DNA of 64,000 nucleotides from Tritrichomonas musculus. Taxonomy: Eukaryota > Parabasalia > Tritrichomonadida > Tritrichomonadidae. Numbering within the stretch: position 1 is the first letter of the stretch; each line of letters opens with the position of its first letter. Where the stretch lies: positions 558,001-622,000 of the forward strand of contig JAPFFF010000024.1 of NCBI GenBank assembly GCA_039105265.1. Direction: 5' to 3'. Both the position numbers and the translations under genes were made by a program. The notes below the pieces were generated by a model, which saw only the letters and a program-made list of their open reading frames with translations, did not search any database and was not told the origin of the DNA. Positions 48,992 to 59,136 of the stretch are shown piece by piece.

Positions 48992-49396
48992 TTTTTTTGG
49001 TTGTTTTATTACATTTTGTCCATGAAGAACATATTAAAACAACCAAAATTCAATAAAAATTCCCAAAAAATTGAAAGGCCCGATCATTATATTTGAAACT
49101 CCCCAAATTACTAGCCAATAATTATTTAATGAAATAATTTTTATTTTTTCGAAATAAAATTTTACATTTTTTTTATTAGAAATCTTCAACCACTAAATTC
49201 AATTAATTGAATATTACACCCAAATTTTGAAAGGATTTTTTATGTACCCACCTGAGGTTAAGAATATAAAAAACTCAAATATCAAGGAAAAAATGCATAT
49301 TTTTTGGTGAAATATAAACAAAAATAATTTTTTTTATTTTAGCGATTTTCAAGTATTCATTGAATTATTTTCAAAATTTTGAAAAGAAATCAAATT
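48992..49396. other. Intergenic between tRNA-Thr and the phosphatase gene
   Basis: This is AT-rich sequence with T-runs. No gene, repeat or RNA is recognised beyond the tRNA terminator at its left edge. Confidence 0.5.
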
Positions 49397-49402
49397 TCAT
49401 TT
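49397..49402 (+). promoter_or_regulatory. Initiator-like motif of the phosphatase gene
   Basis: TCATTT lies 18 bp before ATG 49421 and matches the trichomonad initiator. It argues that translation begins at 49421 and not at the in-frame ATG at 49379, which would lie upstream of this start point. Confidence 0.5.
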
Positions 49403-49420
49403 TTTTTTTTTATTTTTAAT

Positions 49421-49987
49421 ATGAGTAGCTTTTCAAAACCTACAATTGTCGTTGATCTAGATGACACCTTAGTTTATATTACAGAGATTTTGCCAAAAGA
49501 TATTGATTCCAACAGCTACTTCACAATAACTTTTAGAAGGAAAAAATATTATGTCCAAATGAGACCAAATTTGCAATTTTTTTTAGAGAAATTGTCAAAT
49601 ATCTTTGACATTTATGTTTTTACAACATTGGAATCATGTTTTGCAAATAAAATAATAGATAAAATTCTTCCAAACGTCAAAAGTTGTTGTAGGTTTTTCA
49701 AAGACTCGTGTGCTTACTTCGTTGGCTACTTTATAAAGGATCTGAAGATAATCAACAGGCCACTTAGCAAAACTTTAATGATTGATTATTCAGCAGGTTC
49801 AGCAATTAAAAACCCAAAAAATCTTATTAAAATAAAGCCCTGGAATGGCGAAAAAGACGATAACGTGTTAAATGGTTTAATCAAAATCTTTGAAAGTATT
49901 GATTTCGACGAAGATATAAGACAATCATTCATTGAAATAATTAAAAAAGATATATTTGATGGAATTGAAACATTTCCATTTATATGA
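49421..49987 (+). CDS. FCP1/SCP-like HAD phosphatase
   Basis: This is a 188-residue protein, the size of a minimal small CTD phosphatase. The HAD motif I is IVVDLDDTLVY at residues ~8-18 (DxDxT/V type). Motif II is DIYVFTTLE near 65. The insertion region is short, and the C-terminal motif is KTLMIDYSAGSAIKNPKNLI, in the position of the FCP1 'LxIDDSP..........N.I.I' motif. Such enzymes dephosphorylate serines, classically in the RNA polymerase II tail. There is no signal or membrane segment. Asp-Asp at the third motif is here Asp-Tyr, so activity could be altered. Confidence 0.8.
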   Translation: MSSFSKPTIVVDLDDTLVYITEILPKDIDSNSYFTITFRRKKYYVQMRPNLQFFLEKLSNIFDIYVFTTLESCFANKIIDKILPNVKSCCRFFKDSCAYFVGYFIKDLKIINRPLSKTLMIDYSAGSAIKNPKNLIKIKPWNGEKDDNVLNGLIKIFESIDFDEDIRQSFIEIIKKDIFDGIETFPFI

Positions 49988-50075
49988 ATATATCGATATG
50001 AAAATATGTGCATAAATCTTTAGTATGTTTTATAAACCCATTAAATTAATTTAAATCTTTGTTGTTTATCCTTAA

Positions 50076-50913
50076 ATGATAAAATGCGATGCTCATTTTA
50101 TTAGTTCTTATATCATCATTCTTGTCAAATCTATTTATGCAGATAATAATGATTTAAATTGTGAAGTGAACTCTGAAACATTGTCAGATGAATTGAAAGA
50201 ATCATTGAAGTTGTTTATCGACACTTATTCACAGTTCATTAAATCTGAAGATGACAAAGTCATCGATGTCTTTGTCGAACTTGTGAAATCAATCAGCGGA
50301 CTCATTTCAACATATGAAGTTCGGTTGAGAAGCCTCCATGATTGTCTTGATTCAATGAAGAGCAAATATTTGCCACGTAATCTTTTCCTCACAACTTGGT
50401 ACGCATATAGAATGCAAGGAAAGCCAAACGATGAAGACAGGATTTGAAGACGATATTTCTGACGATGTTGATTCAAAATTAACATTATTTCAACGTTTTA
50501 TAAAGAAGCTCATTGAATGTGACGATATAGAAGGAGTTGATGAGCACAAAAAGAATCAGGCTCTGAATGAAATAACAACTTTTTTTATAAAATCATTTGA
50601 TTGCCAAAATTTAAGAAACGAAAAAGAATTGCTTCTGTTTTTGAAAAGAGTTTTTTTGGCTGATCATTTCTTGTTAAGGAAGATGAAAATAAATGAAAAT
50701 GAAGAAAACAAAATCATTGTCTCGGATGAAGTTTTATCATGACAAAATCTTTCTCAATTATGTGGTGTATCGTTTCAAGAATTGGGTGAATTTGAATTCA
50801 AGCCTTTTGTCTTTTCAAAGATGCCCAAAGAATTCATTCGTTTTACCCAAAATCCTTACAATTTCCCTGTTGACCAAGTCGGGCAAATCACTCTTTTCAG
50901 CATTAGTATTTAA
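50076..50913 (+). pseudogene. Broken gene, unrecognised (possible E3-ligase-like C terminus)
   Basis: A first frame (50076-50447: SDELKESLKLFIDTYSQFIK ... PRNLFLTTWYAYRMQGKP) is continued in another frame from about 50440 (FEDDISDDVDSKLTLFQRFI ... LADHFLLRKMKINENEENK). After a TGA at 50740 it continues in the same frame (QNLSQLCGVSFQELGEFEFK, FSKMPKEFIRFTQNPYNFPV) to TAA 50911. The three parts read as one helical protein of about 275 residues with one frame change and one stop. The end (PKEFIRFTQNPYNFP) faintly recalls UBR-type E3 ligase C termini, which is a guess. Confidence 0.5.
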
Positions 50914-51454
50914 AAAAATTTGTAATAAATATATAAATTATAATGTTCATATGGTTATGTTCAACTATTATTGGTTTTTCTTGTATCTTAAGTTTGTAAA
51001 AAAAAAAAATATTGTATTTGCTAAGTTATTGATGGAATATTTCCCAATAATAGGTATTCATATTTTATTTGTTTTAATGATTATTTTTAAATATTTTATC
51101 ATCTAATTCTACTTAATAATGATAGTATATTTTCAAAATTATCAAAAACAATTTTATAAACTTTTTGTATATGCTGAATAACCCTTTCAATTTTTTTCAA
51201 ACGTATACTTTTTCTTTTTTATTATTTTTATCTCATTTAAAAATATTTAGTGAATCTTACATGAAATACAAAAATAAAATCATATTACAAATATATGGAT
51301 TTCAAAAAAAAAGATGTGTTCTGATTAAATTAATGATAAAAAATGGGAAATTATGAAAATTTTAACGTTTATAAATTTTATTTTGAGAATTAAAATTGAA
51401 TGAAATCTGTTTTTTAATATATTCAAATTTGAATTAACACGTTTTTTTATTATT
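50914..51454. other. Intergenic, no feature recognised
   Basis: This is AT-rich. Frames at 50693-51106 and 51165-51356 are Phe/Ile/Lys-rich chance frames and are not supported. No repeat or RNA is visible. Confidence 0.45.
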
Positions 51455-51460
51455 TCATTA
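51455..51460 (+). promoter_or_regulatory. Initiator-like motif of the DYRK kinase gene
   Basis: TCATTA lies 2 bp before ATG 51463, in the expected position for a trichomonad initiator with a very short leader. Confidence 0.5.
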
Positions 51461-51462
51461 AA

Positions 51463-52665
51463 ATGCAAATTTCTCTTCCCAGAAGTCCACGATTAATTCC
51501 ATCTCCAAGGTTAGTACCTTTATCTTGTTCACCAATTGTCGAAAATGGTCCAATAACCCCACAAGAAGCGCTCAGTGTTTATCCATCATTATTAATGCCA
51601 TATGAAATAGAAGAGATTGATCAATTTAAAAATATTTATTTCCTTGGATATCCAAATGCAAAAAATAAGACTCTTCAAGGTGCGTCAATTATTTGCAAGC
51701 TCAATCCTAAAGATCATATTGCCTATAGATATGAATTAATTAAATCTTTAGGATCAGGTTCTTTTGGAAATGTATTTTCTACATTTGATCATAAAACTAA
51801 AAAGCACGTAGCCATTAAAGTATTCAATACAAAAAAAGATTCAATAGTTAATGATGAAGCCAAGATTTTATCAGAATTAAACAAAGCTGGATGCCAATAT
51901 ACAGTCAAAGGCCTAGATTTTTTCTATTTCAGGGGGAATCCATGCATTTCTTTTGAGCTCCTAGGAACCAATTTATATGTAATGCAAATAAGAGATAACT
52001 TTCGGCCATATAAGATTTCAATTGTTCGAGATATTGCTATTCAAATTTTCAGAGGCTTATATGAATGTTCTAAATTAGGAATCATCCATTGCGATCTTAA
52101 ACCCGAGAACATTTGCACAACAATAGAAGACTCAAAAAAAATCAAAATTATCGACTTTGGGAGCTCTTGTTTTGAGAATTCAAATTCGTCAATGAAACAA
52201 TATATTCAGAGCCGATATTATCGTTCACCTGAAGTTATACTTAGGTTAAAATACGGACCAAAAATAGATATTTGGAGCGCGGGTCTTATTATCGTTGAAC
52301 TATTAACCGGAAAACACGTTTTTCCAGGACGCAATGAACTCGAAATGTTAAATCTAATGGTCGATCTAATCGGTCCAATTCCGCGCCCAATGTCAAAGGC
52401 CTGCAAAAGGAAACCATTTTTTAACAAAGATGGTTCTTTGAAGAAATCTTCTTCTTTACAATCAACGAAGATGAAAATCTCATTACAATATTTATTGGCT
52501 CCTTTTAAATCACCTCAACTTACTGATTTTATAGAGAAATGTTTGACATGGAGGCCTAACTTAAGAATGTCTGCTTATGATGCTCTGAAACATCCTTGGC
52601 TACAACAGAATTCATCTCCGAATTCTTCCAATTCAGAAACTTTACCTTGTTTGAATAAATATTAG
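51463..52665 (+). CDS. DYRK-family dual-specificity protein kinase
   Basis: This is a 400-residue cytosolic or nuclear kinase. A DYRK-homology box (about 40-65, LLMPYEIEEIDQFKNIYFLG) precedes the kinase domain (about 90-385). The domain has glycine loop GSGSFGNVF (98-105), Lys119 in VAIKV, catalytic HCDLKPEN (209-216) and DFGSSC (231-236). Its activation loop QYIQSRYYRSPEVIL is the DYRK hallmark, with the autophosphorylated tyrosine at about 247. The HCD form (instead of HRD) is typical of DYRKs. The DH box points to class II (DYRK2/3/4, Pom1). All catalytic residues are present. The gene has no neighbours of related function. Confidence 0.93.
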   Translation: MQISLPRSPRLIPSPRLVPLSCSPIVENGPITPQEALSVYPSLLMPYEIEEIDQFKNIYFLGYPNAKNKTLQGASIICKLNPKDHIAYRYELIKSLGSGSFGNVFSTFDHKTKKHVAIKVFNTKKDSIVNDEAKILSELNKAGCQYTVKGLDFFYFRGNPCISFELLGTNLYVMQIRDNFRPYKISIVRDIAIQIFRGLYECSKLGIIHCDLKPENICTTIEDSKKIKIIDFGSSCFENSNSSMKQYIQSRYYRSPEVILRLKYGPKIDIWSAGLIIVELLTGKHVFPGRNELEMLNLMVDLIGPIPRPMSKACKRKPFFNKDGSLKKSSSLQSTKMKISLQYLLAPFKSPQLTDFIEKCLTWRPNLRMSAYDALKHPWLQQNSSPNSSNSETLPCLNKY

Positions 52666-53129
52666 ATAGTGTATATTATAGTTTCTTTTTTATTATTTAT
52701 GAAAATTGTTTAGTAAAATATTTTTATTCATATGAATATAATATAAAAAATTATTTAACTATCTAAGTTCAGTTTATTGAAATTATCACGCTATTGTTTT
52801 GTTTTTTATTTTCAAATGGTGAATCAGCATTGTTAATTTCGGCATTCTGATTTAATCTAAAAAAAAAAAAAAATTAAAGTTTCTGTAGCAGATTTCCATT
52901 ATTTCTTCATAATTCATGTTCAAATATTATTTATTTATAAATAAATAAAAAATTGAATGAGGATGGAAAATAATTTTTGTTAGTAACAAGACTAATTTAT
53001 ATGAGTATAGATTATCAATATGTGAATAAATCAAATTTTAATTATATTATCAATATATGATTTTTTTATTTTGAGAAATTGATATCTTTTTTGTTACGGC
53101 CAAATATTAATTCAAAATGCTATCTAAAT
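52666..53129. other. Intergenic before the Sec23/24-like gene
   Basis: This is AT-rich with an A-run near 52859-52873 and small TAAATAAA tracts. No gene or RNA is recognised. Confidence 0.5.
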
Positions 53130-54731
53130 ATGGAGAATATAACTACTGCTTCAACATTTCCTCCAAAACATGAACTCAGTCAATTTTTCTCTTTCTCAAT
53201 AAAATTTCCCAAAGACCTTCACACTATTCCTACAAGTACTACAGCTGATAGGTGTAGTAAATGTGGTTCATATTTATTGCAGTCAGAGCATCTCTGCCCA
53301 ATCTGTAATCCTATGAATTACTTTCAAAAAAAATCTGCAACATTTTTTAATTCTTTTAAATTTAACATAAAACCCGAGAAACCGACTCAAAGAATATTTC
53401 AAATTATTTTTGATCTGGATATGCCAATCGAAGAGCTTCAATCTTTTTCTAAAATTTTACTACAAGAAGGAAAAAAAGATGAATTCAGAGATATATTTTT
53501 TTCAATAATCTTTCTTGGATGCCAAATATCTTTTTTAAGTTGTGATGACGATCAAATTCAATTCAATTTTATTCCAACAATAACTGATTATCAAAGCTTT
53601 ATAAAGCCGCTTGAATATTATGAAAAGTACTTAATAAAGTCAATTCAAGTTGCCAAGTCATACATCAAGTCATCAACCGATAAAAAAGCCGCCATTGAAA
53701 ATTTCTTTAATATATTTCAAACAGAATCCACTTTTTCAGAGGTTCAAGACATCATATATGTTTATTCAGAGCAATTTCCAAATCAAGTAAAATACACGTT
53801 TCATCCTCGATTTCATCTGATTCAAATTTCAGAGCATCTCTCAAAATTGAATGTAGATTTTGCCTGTCGATTCAAAGCATCATTTTTCACATCACCTCAC
53901 TGTAGCAAATCCGTATCAAATCATCTGGTCAAACTTCTTTCAAATGAAATGTTATTATCGCCTCACTTCACCATAATCACCTCACCTGGTATTATTTTCA
54001 AGGACTTTAGCGGTTCTATTCAATCAGTTAGCCAAGAATCTGACAATTTTGTGAAAGTCGAACTTTTTTCTTCGACATCACAATCGATTCCAGTTTTCAC
54101 GTGTTCGAAGACTGACAAGAAACGATACAATTCGAGCAACTTTTTCAGTTACCAACTTGTTCTTCATTATTTTCCGGAATTTGTCTTTATCTACAACGAT
54201 GTCTACATCAAGGCCAATTCAATTGACCAATGGATTCAATCCATCAACAGGGACTTCTTCCTCTACGCAGTCATGCAGTCGCACGCCAGCGACCTGCTGA
54301 ACGCAAATATACATTTGAATTCGCCTTGGCGGTTAATCAATAGGAGCCTCAAAATTGGCAGAGATTTCCAGAAGTTTTACACGTACGCAAATTCAATCAA
54401 GAAGTTTTTCAATGAACTTTTTCAATCGTCAGGACAACTTTTGAATGAAAACCAAAAGGCCTACATCCTCTTCTCGTTCTGCTACGGATCTTTGTTTGAC
54501 TCAATCACATTCATTAGCGCAGTGTTCGGCGAAGGAAGCTTCATCGTCAGGGACGATTCGAAGTTCATCAGAATCTGCCCATTTGTGTTCGCTTGCGAAA
54601 CCGCTAAAATTGAAGATGCAAATGAATTTCTGTCTTTTATGTATTCAATTGTGGAAAGGAGGAGTGAGTCGCAGTTTTCTGCATTGAAAGATTTTATTCA
54701 GTCTTACCAGAGAGATTTGCAGTCCTCGTAA
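53130..54731 (+). CDS. Possible Sec23/Sec24-like protein
   Basis: This is a 533-residue protein starting MENITTASTFPPKHELSQFF. A zinc-finger-like CSKCGSYLLQSEHLCPIC lies near residues 40-60. A region like a vWA/trunk domain (FQIIFDLDMPIEELQSFSKI at about 88-107; RFHLIQISEHLSKLNVDFAC near 230-250) follows. Next is a beta-sandwich-like stretch (SGSIQSVSQESDNFVKVELF) and a helical C-terminal half. This order (finger, trunk, beta sandwich, helical) matches COPII coat Sec23/Sec24, but the protein is short and several expected motifs are not obvious. The last third (about 54240-54720) is distinctly richer in G+C than the first. Confidence 0.4.
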   Translation: MENITTASTFPPKHELSQFFSFSIKFPKDLHTIPTSTTADRCSKCGSYLLQSEHLCPICNPMNYFQKKSATFFNSFKFNIKPEKPTQRIFQIIFDLDMPIEELQSFSKILLQEGKKDEFRDIFFSIIFLGCQISFLSCDDDQIQFNFIPTITDYQSFIKPLEYYEKYLIKSIQVAKSYIKSSTDKKAAIENFFNIFQTESTFSEVQDIIYVYSEQFPNQVKYTFHPRFHLIQISEHLSKLNVDFACRFKASFFTSPHCSKSVSNHLVKLLSNEMLLSPHFTIITSPGIIFKDFSGSIQSVSQESDNFVKVELFSSTSQSIPVFTCSKTDKKRYNSSNFFSYQLVLHYFPEFVFIYNDVYIKANSIDQWIQSINRDFFLYAVMQSHASDLLNANIHLNSPWRLINRSLKIGRDFQKFYTYANSIKKFFNELFQSSGQLLNENQKAYILFSFCYGSLFDSITFISAVFGEGSFIVRDDSKFIRICPFVFACETAKIEDANEFLSFMYSIVERRSESQFSALKDFIQSYQRDLQSS

Positions 54732-55082
54732 TTAATATCTGCTGATATTAGAATTATATTAGGATTTAGTTTTGTGTATTACAATAAAGAATTGATAAAA
54801 AAAAAAAATACTATTTATTTATTTGTTTTAAAAAAGAAATTGGCTGCCATTTGAAATTTCAATTAAAATTCTAGCCTTATAAATTGCATTTAAACTAAAA
54901 ATATATTTTATATTATACTTTCTTTTTATTATTAGAAAAAAATTGAATCTTAAATTATAAATACTCAAGATAATTATAATCAAATATAAATAGATACTTT
55001 TTGAATGATGATTCAAAAAGTGGCTTGTCTCTCAAATTAAACGACTTATTATTTAGGCAAAAAATTGTCAAAAAAAAAATAT
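54732..55082. other. Intergenic with a hairpin like that at 47350
   Basis: Bases 54997-55020 form the hairpin CTTTTTGAAT-GATG-ATTCAAAAAG followed by TGGCTTGTC. It is the same design as 47350-47372 (also followed by TGGC). It lies about 60 bp before the next start codon. The rest is AT-rich without other features. Confidence 0.5.
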
Positions 55083-56342
55083 ATGAGCAATAATAATACA
55101 GCAGACTCAACTAAAATACATGTAAGAAAGCAGAAAGAAAGCAAAATATCAGAAATTTTACCTAAATTTAACGAATATACAAAAGGAGATTTAGTTTTTC
55201 AAGAGTTTGTCCCACAAACAGAACTTTATTATTGTTTTATTGCAGAATTAGATGACCCAAGTGCAAAAAAGCTGAAAAAAAAATATAAAAAAATGTTTTC
55301 CATTACTAATGTATCAGATATCCAAAGATATCATTACTATCCAAGAAGCAAAAATATTTACACATTTCTCGGTTTTAAAACTGATGCTGAAAGGCAACAA
55401 GAAATGAAACGAGGACAGCTTCAGTCAGCATCAATTGAAAAAAAAATATATTGTTATCCATTTTTAGACATAGAACTAGAAGAAGAATCAGAATCAGATG
55501 AAGAAAATTCTTCTGACATCGATGATGACCAACAAACTGAAGATATCTCCGCTTTATTACCAAAATTCAAAGAGTATACAAAAAGTGATATTGTATTCAA
55601 AAAGTTTGTACCTAAAAAAAATCTTTTTTATTGTTTCAGTGCTGAAGTTTTTGAGCCAATTAAGACAATGGTTACTAAAAAATACACAGAAATCTTTGGT
55701 ATCAAAGATGCGTCAGACATCCAACGCTTCTGTTATTATCCAGGAACGAAGAACATCTACACGTTCATTGGATTTTCAGATGAAGCAAGCATGAAAAGTG
55801 TCATTTCTCAATCAACAATGAAAAACTCATCAATTAACCAAAAAGTATATGTATATCCTTACCCGATTGCTAAAACTGGACCACAAAAATTGGTAACCGT
55901 TAAAACTCATTCAAAAACTGGGGACGATGTGCGCATAAAAAGTTCATCGATTAAAGCAGATGGCAAAAAGCAACAGCAAGAACAGCAAACTGAAGATATC
56001 TCCGCTTTATTACCAAAATTCAAAGAGTATACAAAAAGTGATATTGTATTCAAAAAGTTCGTTCCTAAAAAAAATCTTTTTTATTGTTTCAGTGCTGAAG
56101 TTTTTGAGCCAATTAAGACAATGGTTACTAAAAAATACACAGAAATCTTTGGTATCAAAGATGCATCAGACATCCAACGCTTCTGTTATTATCCAGGAAC
56201 AAAGAACATCTACACATTTATTGGATTTTCAGATGAAGCAAGCATGAAAAGTGTCATTTCTCAATCAACAATGAAAAATTCATCAATTGACCAAAAAGTA
56301 TATGTATATCCTTACCCGATTGCTACAGCTAAAGCTCATTAA
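55083..56342 (+). CDS. Protein with three tandem ~110-residue repeat domains
   Basis: From ATG 55083, the 419-residue protein carries three copies of an unrecognised domain: 'LLPKFxEYTKSDxVFKKFVPxxxLFYCFxAE... KxYxxxFxIxxxSDIQRxxYYPxxKNIYTFxGF ... xSSIxxKVYxYPx'. Copy 1 is at about nt 55150-55470, copy 2 at 55533-55870 and copy 3 at 55986-56323. Copy 2 and copy 3 are almost identical in DNA, copy 1 is divergent. The linkers are acidic or Gln/Lys-rich. It has no signal or membrane segment. A fourth, partly broken copy lies just downstream (56358-57143). The function is unknown. Confidence 0.7.
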   Translation: MSNNNTADSTKIHVRKQKESKISEILPKFNEYTKGDLVFQEFVPQTELYYCFIAELDDPSAKKLKKKYKKMFSITNVSDIQRYHYYPRSKNIYTFLGFKTDAERQQEMKRGQLQSASIEKKIYCYPFLDIELEEESESDEENSSDIDDDQQTEDISALLPKFKEYTKSDIVFKKFVPKKNLFYCFSAEVFEPIKTMVTKKYTEIFGIKDASDIQRFCYYPGTKNIYTFIGFSDEASMKSVISQSTMKNSSINQKVYVYPYPIAKTGPQKLVTVKTHSKTGDDVRIKSSSIKADGKKQQQEQQTEDISALLPKFKEYTKSDIVFKKFVPKKNLFYCFSAEVFEPIKTMVTKKYTEIFGIKDASDIQRFCYYPGTKNIYTFIGFSDEASMKSVISQSTMKNSSIDQKVYVYPYPIATAKAH

Positions 56343-56357
56343 AATGTTCAGAACGAT

Positions 56358-57143
56358 ATGTTCTCAAAAAGTTCGCCAAATAAAGAAGATGGTAAAAAGC
56401 AACAGCAAGAACAGCAAACGCAAGAAATATCTCCTTTGTTGCCAAAATTCAAAGAGTATGCAAAAAGTGACATTGTATTCAAAAAGTTCGTTCCTAAAAA
56501 AATTTTTTTTATTGCTTTAATGCTGAAATTTTTGAGCCAACTAAGACAATGGTTACTAAAAAAATACACAGAAATCTTTGGTATCAAAAATGCGTCAGAC
56601 ATCCAACGCTTCTGTTATTATCCAGGAACGAAGAACATCTACACATTCATTGGATTTGATAGTGAATCAAAACTGGAAAAAGCAACCAAAGCTGTGTCAT
56701 TTAGGGCAATGTCAATAAACAAGGATATTTACATATATCCGTTCATTATAAATTCAGAAGAAAATGATCGTTCACAACAAAAAGTTATCCAAAAAAATAT
56801 TTCAAATAAAAAACAGGCCAGCAGTGAATCATTAAATTATGACTATGATTATGATACTGATGGTAAAGATGACGACGATGATGTTGTTGAAGAAGAAAAG
56901 AATGAAGAAAACAATAATAATAATAATATCGATTCGGATGATGATATTGAAAATGATATAGATGATGACTATGATGATAATATTGAAGATAAAAATAATT
57001 ATAGCAAGGACGACGATAATGGCCAAAATGAAGATAGAGATGATGATGATGAAAATGAAGATGGAAATAATGATAGCAAAGAAGAAGAAGATGATATAAA
57101 TGATGCCGATATTATTGATGATTTTTTTGATGATGAAGATTAG
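56358..57143 (+). CDS. Downstream fragment: fourth repeat domain plus acidic tail, partly frameshifted
   Basis: The start MFSKSSPNKEDGKKQQQEQQ is followed by 'ISPLLPKFKEYAKSDIVFKK'. Then comes a stretch (FFIALMLKFLSQLRQWLLKK) that is out of register with copies 1-3. Register is regained at KYTEIFGIKNASDIQRFCYY. So two compensating indels (near 56500 and 56555) lie inside this copy. After the domain comes a ~90-residue Asp/Glu/Asn tail (DDDDDVVEEEKNEENNNNNN). Only 15 bp separate this from the preceding stop, so it is probably the original 3' end of the same gene, cut off by a stop and now decaying. A separate short gene is the alternative. Confidence 0.5.
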   Translation: MFSKSSPNKEDGKKQQQEQQTQEISPLLPKFKEYAKSDIVFKKFVPKKIFFIALMLKFLSQLRQWLLKKYTEIFGIKNASDIQRFCYYPGTKNIYTFIGFDSESKLEKATKAVSFRAMSINKDIYIYPFIINSEENDRSQQKVIQKNISNKKQASSESLNYDYDYDTDGKDDDDDVVEEEKNEENNNNNNIDSDDDIENDIDDDYDDNIEDKNNYSKDDDNGQNEDRDDDDENEDGNNDSKEEEDDINDADIIDDFFDDED

Positions 57144-58506
57144 GTGAATGTTGAAAAAAACAAATCAGAAAAGCAAAATAAAACTTGAAAGTATAATTTT
57201 AGTAATGGAAAAGAACTGTTCTAAAGATTTATTTGATATAATAATTTGTATGCAGTAAGATATAGGATGACATTTAAAAAAAAAAATTAATAAAATTATT
57301 ATTATAAAGCTAAGATGTATAATGATATTATTCATATAGTGTCATATAAAAAATTAAAATTAATTACATTATGTTGCCTGATATATAAAAAGAAAATTAT
57401 ATTCTTTTAAATTATAATAAAATATTTTTTTTCTCAAAATAAGAATTTTTTGAATGAAATAAATATTATAAAATTATCAAATATTCAATGATTTCAATTT
57501 TTCAATTATATAAATAATTCAAAAAATATATCAAAATAAAAAGAGAATGAAGCAGGAGGCCGCCAGCAAAAAATAGCAATACTTCAAAGTTGTAATTATT
57601 ATTATAATAATATTTAATAAGCATGTATATTAAATTCATTATAATATAAGAAAAATATCGGTGTATTCAAAGATATAATTGTTTTTATTTTTTAACGTAC
57701 CCTCAGAAATGTTATCAAAAAGTTTTATTTTTCAGAATTTTTTTTTTGTAAATAATTAAAATACATCATTATATGTTCAATATATTATAAAATAAATATA
57801 TTAAATAAAATATATTATATAATAGATGTTGAAATATGCAAACAAAAGAACTTTTATGATATTAAACTTATCTTCATATAAATTTTATTAAGAAAAAATT
57901 AAAAAATATGCATTTGATTTCAACCAAATATGAAATCATTTCATATTTTAAAATGAATAAAAAAGGATATTTTTATTGTTTTTTGGAATAATGATGCTTT
58001 TTATAATTATGTGTGTGATTTTAACAAAAAACAATTTATTCTTATTAAGGACTTAACTAAAAGACATAAAAAAATAATAATTTGGCTGAGAAATGCGTTT
58101 ATTTATAGTAAAAGCCTTTTCAATTTATTTTTTTCAATGGTTGAAAAAGTATTCAATTTTGTATTATTTTGATTCATTTTTTGGAAAAATAGGAGATAGT
58201 TCAAAGCTGGCTTAGAGATATTTTGTAGATCAGATATCATACTTCGTTATATTAACAGGAGCTGACAAACAAAAAAATCAATTTTTTAAAAAAGTTGAAA
58301 TAAAATTAGATTTGAAATCATCTGTTGAAAAAATTAATTTCGTCAAATTTCAGATTACAAATAAATGCATATCATCGATAACATTAATGTGTCATTTTTG
58401 GTTTTTCTCATTTTCTCTTTGTTCGGTTGCAAAATAAGAATAAATATTGAATAAAAATACGTTAAAAAAATCTGCCAACGGCCTCCTAATGAAGCCTCAT
58501 TTTTAA
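57144..58506. other. 1.36-kb intergenic region, no feature recognised
   Basis: This is extremely AT-rich. Isolated less AT-rich islands such as GGAGGCCGCCAGCA (near 57556) have no open frame or fold I can support. Confidence 0.45.
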
Positions 58507-59136
58507 TCTTTCATAAGCTCAATCAATTCCTCATTCAGCCTAAACCTTCATATTTTGTCGTTTGAACTTCCCCATAACCTTTTCAAAGATTCAGATGACA
58601 TCCGCGTAAGTATTACATCTTTCCCTGATGAAAACAAGCAAGCATTTACAATATCTGCTCGAAAAATTAAAGATTTTCAAATGAAATTTAGTGTTAATGT
58701 TACAATTCCTCAACTAGAAATACCAGAAGGATTTGTTTCCACCGCAACAGAAAAAATCATTATCGTTTTCAGAAAAAAGAGTTACTTTCATGGTGATCCG
58801 ATTATTGCAGCGTCTGTTATATTCGCAAAAGATCTTCCAAAAAACCTTTCTGAACCAGCACAAATAAAATTATTCAATATTTATGAACCAAACCATAATA
58901 ATGAAAACAATAAAAAAAATAACAGATTTCAAGATTCTTATAAAAAGAATGATTGCAAAATAATTGGTAAAATGCAAGTACAAATGTCATTAACAGATCC
59001 ATTCCATCTTAAAAGTTTTGGAAATGACGATTTGTTGGATCTTGATAATAACAATCTAACAATTGATTCTGAAAATGTAAGTGAAAAATCTGCTTTTTCT
59101 AATAATTTATTCAAATTTGCAAAACTCTGTATGTAA
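58507..59136 (+). CDS. Hypothetical protein, start unresolved
   Basis: The frame is open from 58507 to TAA 59134-59136. Its first ATG is at 58681, well inside sequence that looks coding (FELPHNLFKDSDDIRVSITS FPDEN). The true N terminus is therefore unclear: a missing 5' exon, a lost ATG or a non-ATG start. The product (~200 residues) is beta-rich in the first 110 residues (KMKFSVNVTI-like strands, EKIIIVFRKKSYFHGDPIIA). It has an Asn/Lys linker and a short second part (KIIGKMQVQMSLTDPFHLKS). A C2-like fold is conceivable from the strand pattern, but no motif proves it. Confidence 0.45.
   Translation, partial: SFISSINSSFSLNLHILSFELPHNLFKDSDDIRVSITSFPDENKQAFTISARKIKDFQMKFSVNVTIPQLEIPEGFVSTATEKIIIVFRKKSYFHGDPIIAASVIFAKDLPKNLSEPAQIKLFNIYEPNHNNENNKKNNRFQDSYKKNDCKIIGKMQVQMSLTDPFHLKSFGNDDLLDLDNNNLTIDSENVSEKSAFSNNLFKFAKLCM

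Noticed and set aside
50693-51356. Frames of 137 and 63 codons after the broken gene
   Set aside because: Low-complexity Phe/Ile/Lys content; the first runs over the end of the broken gene in another frame.
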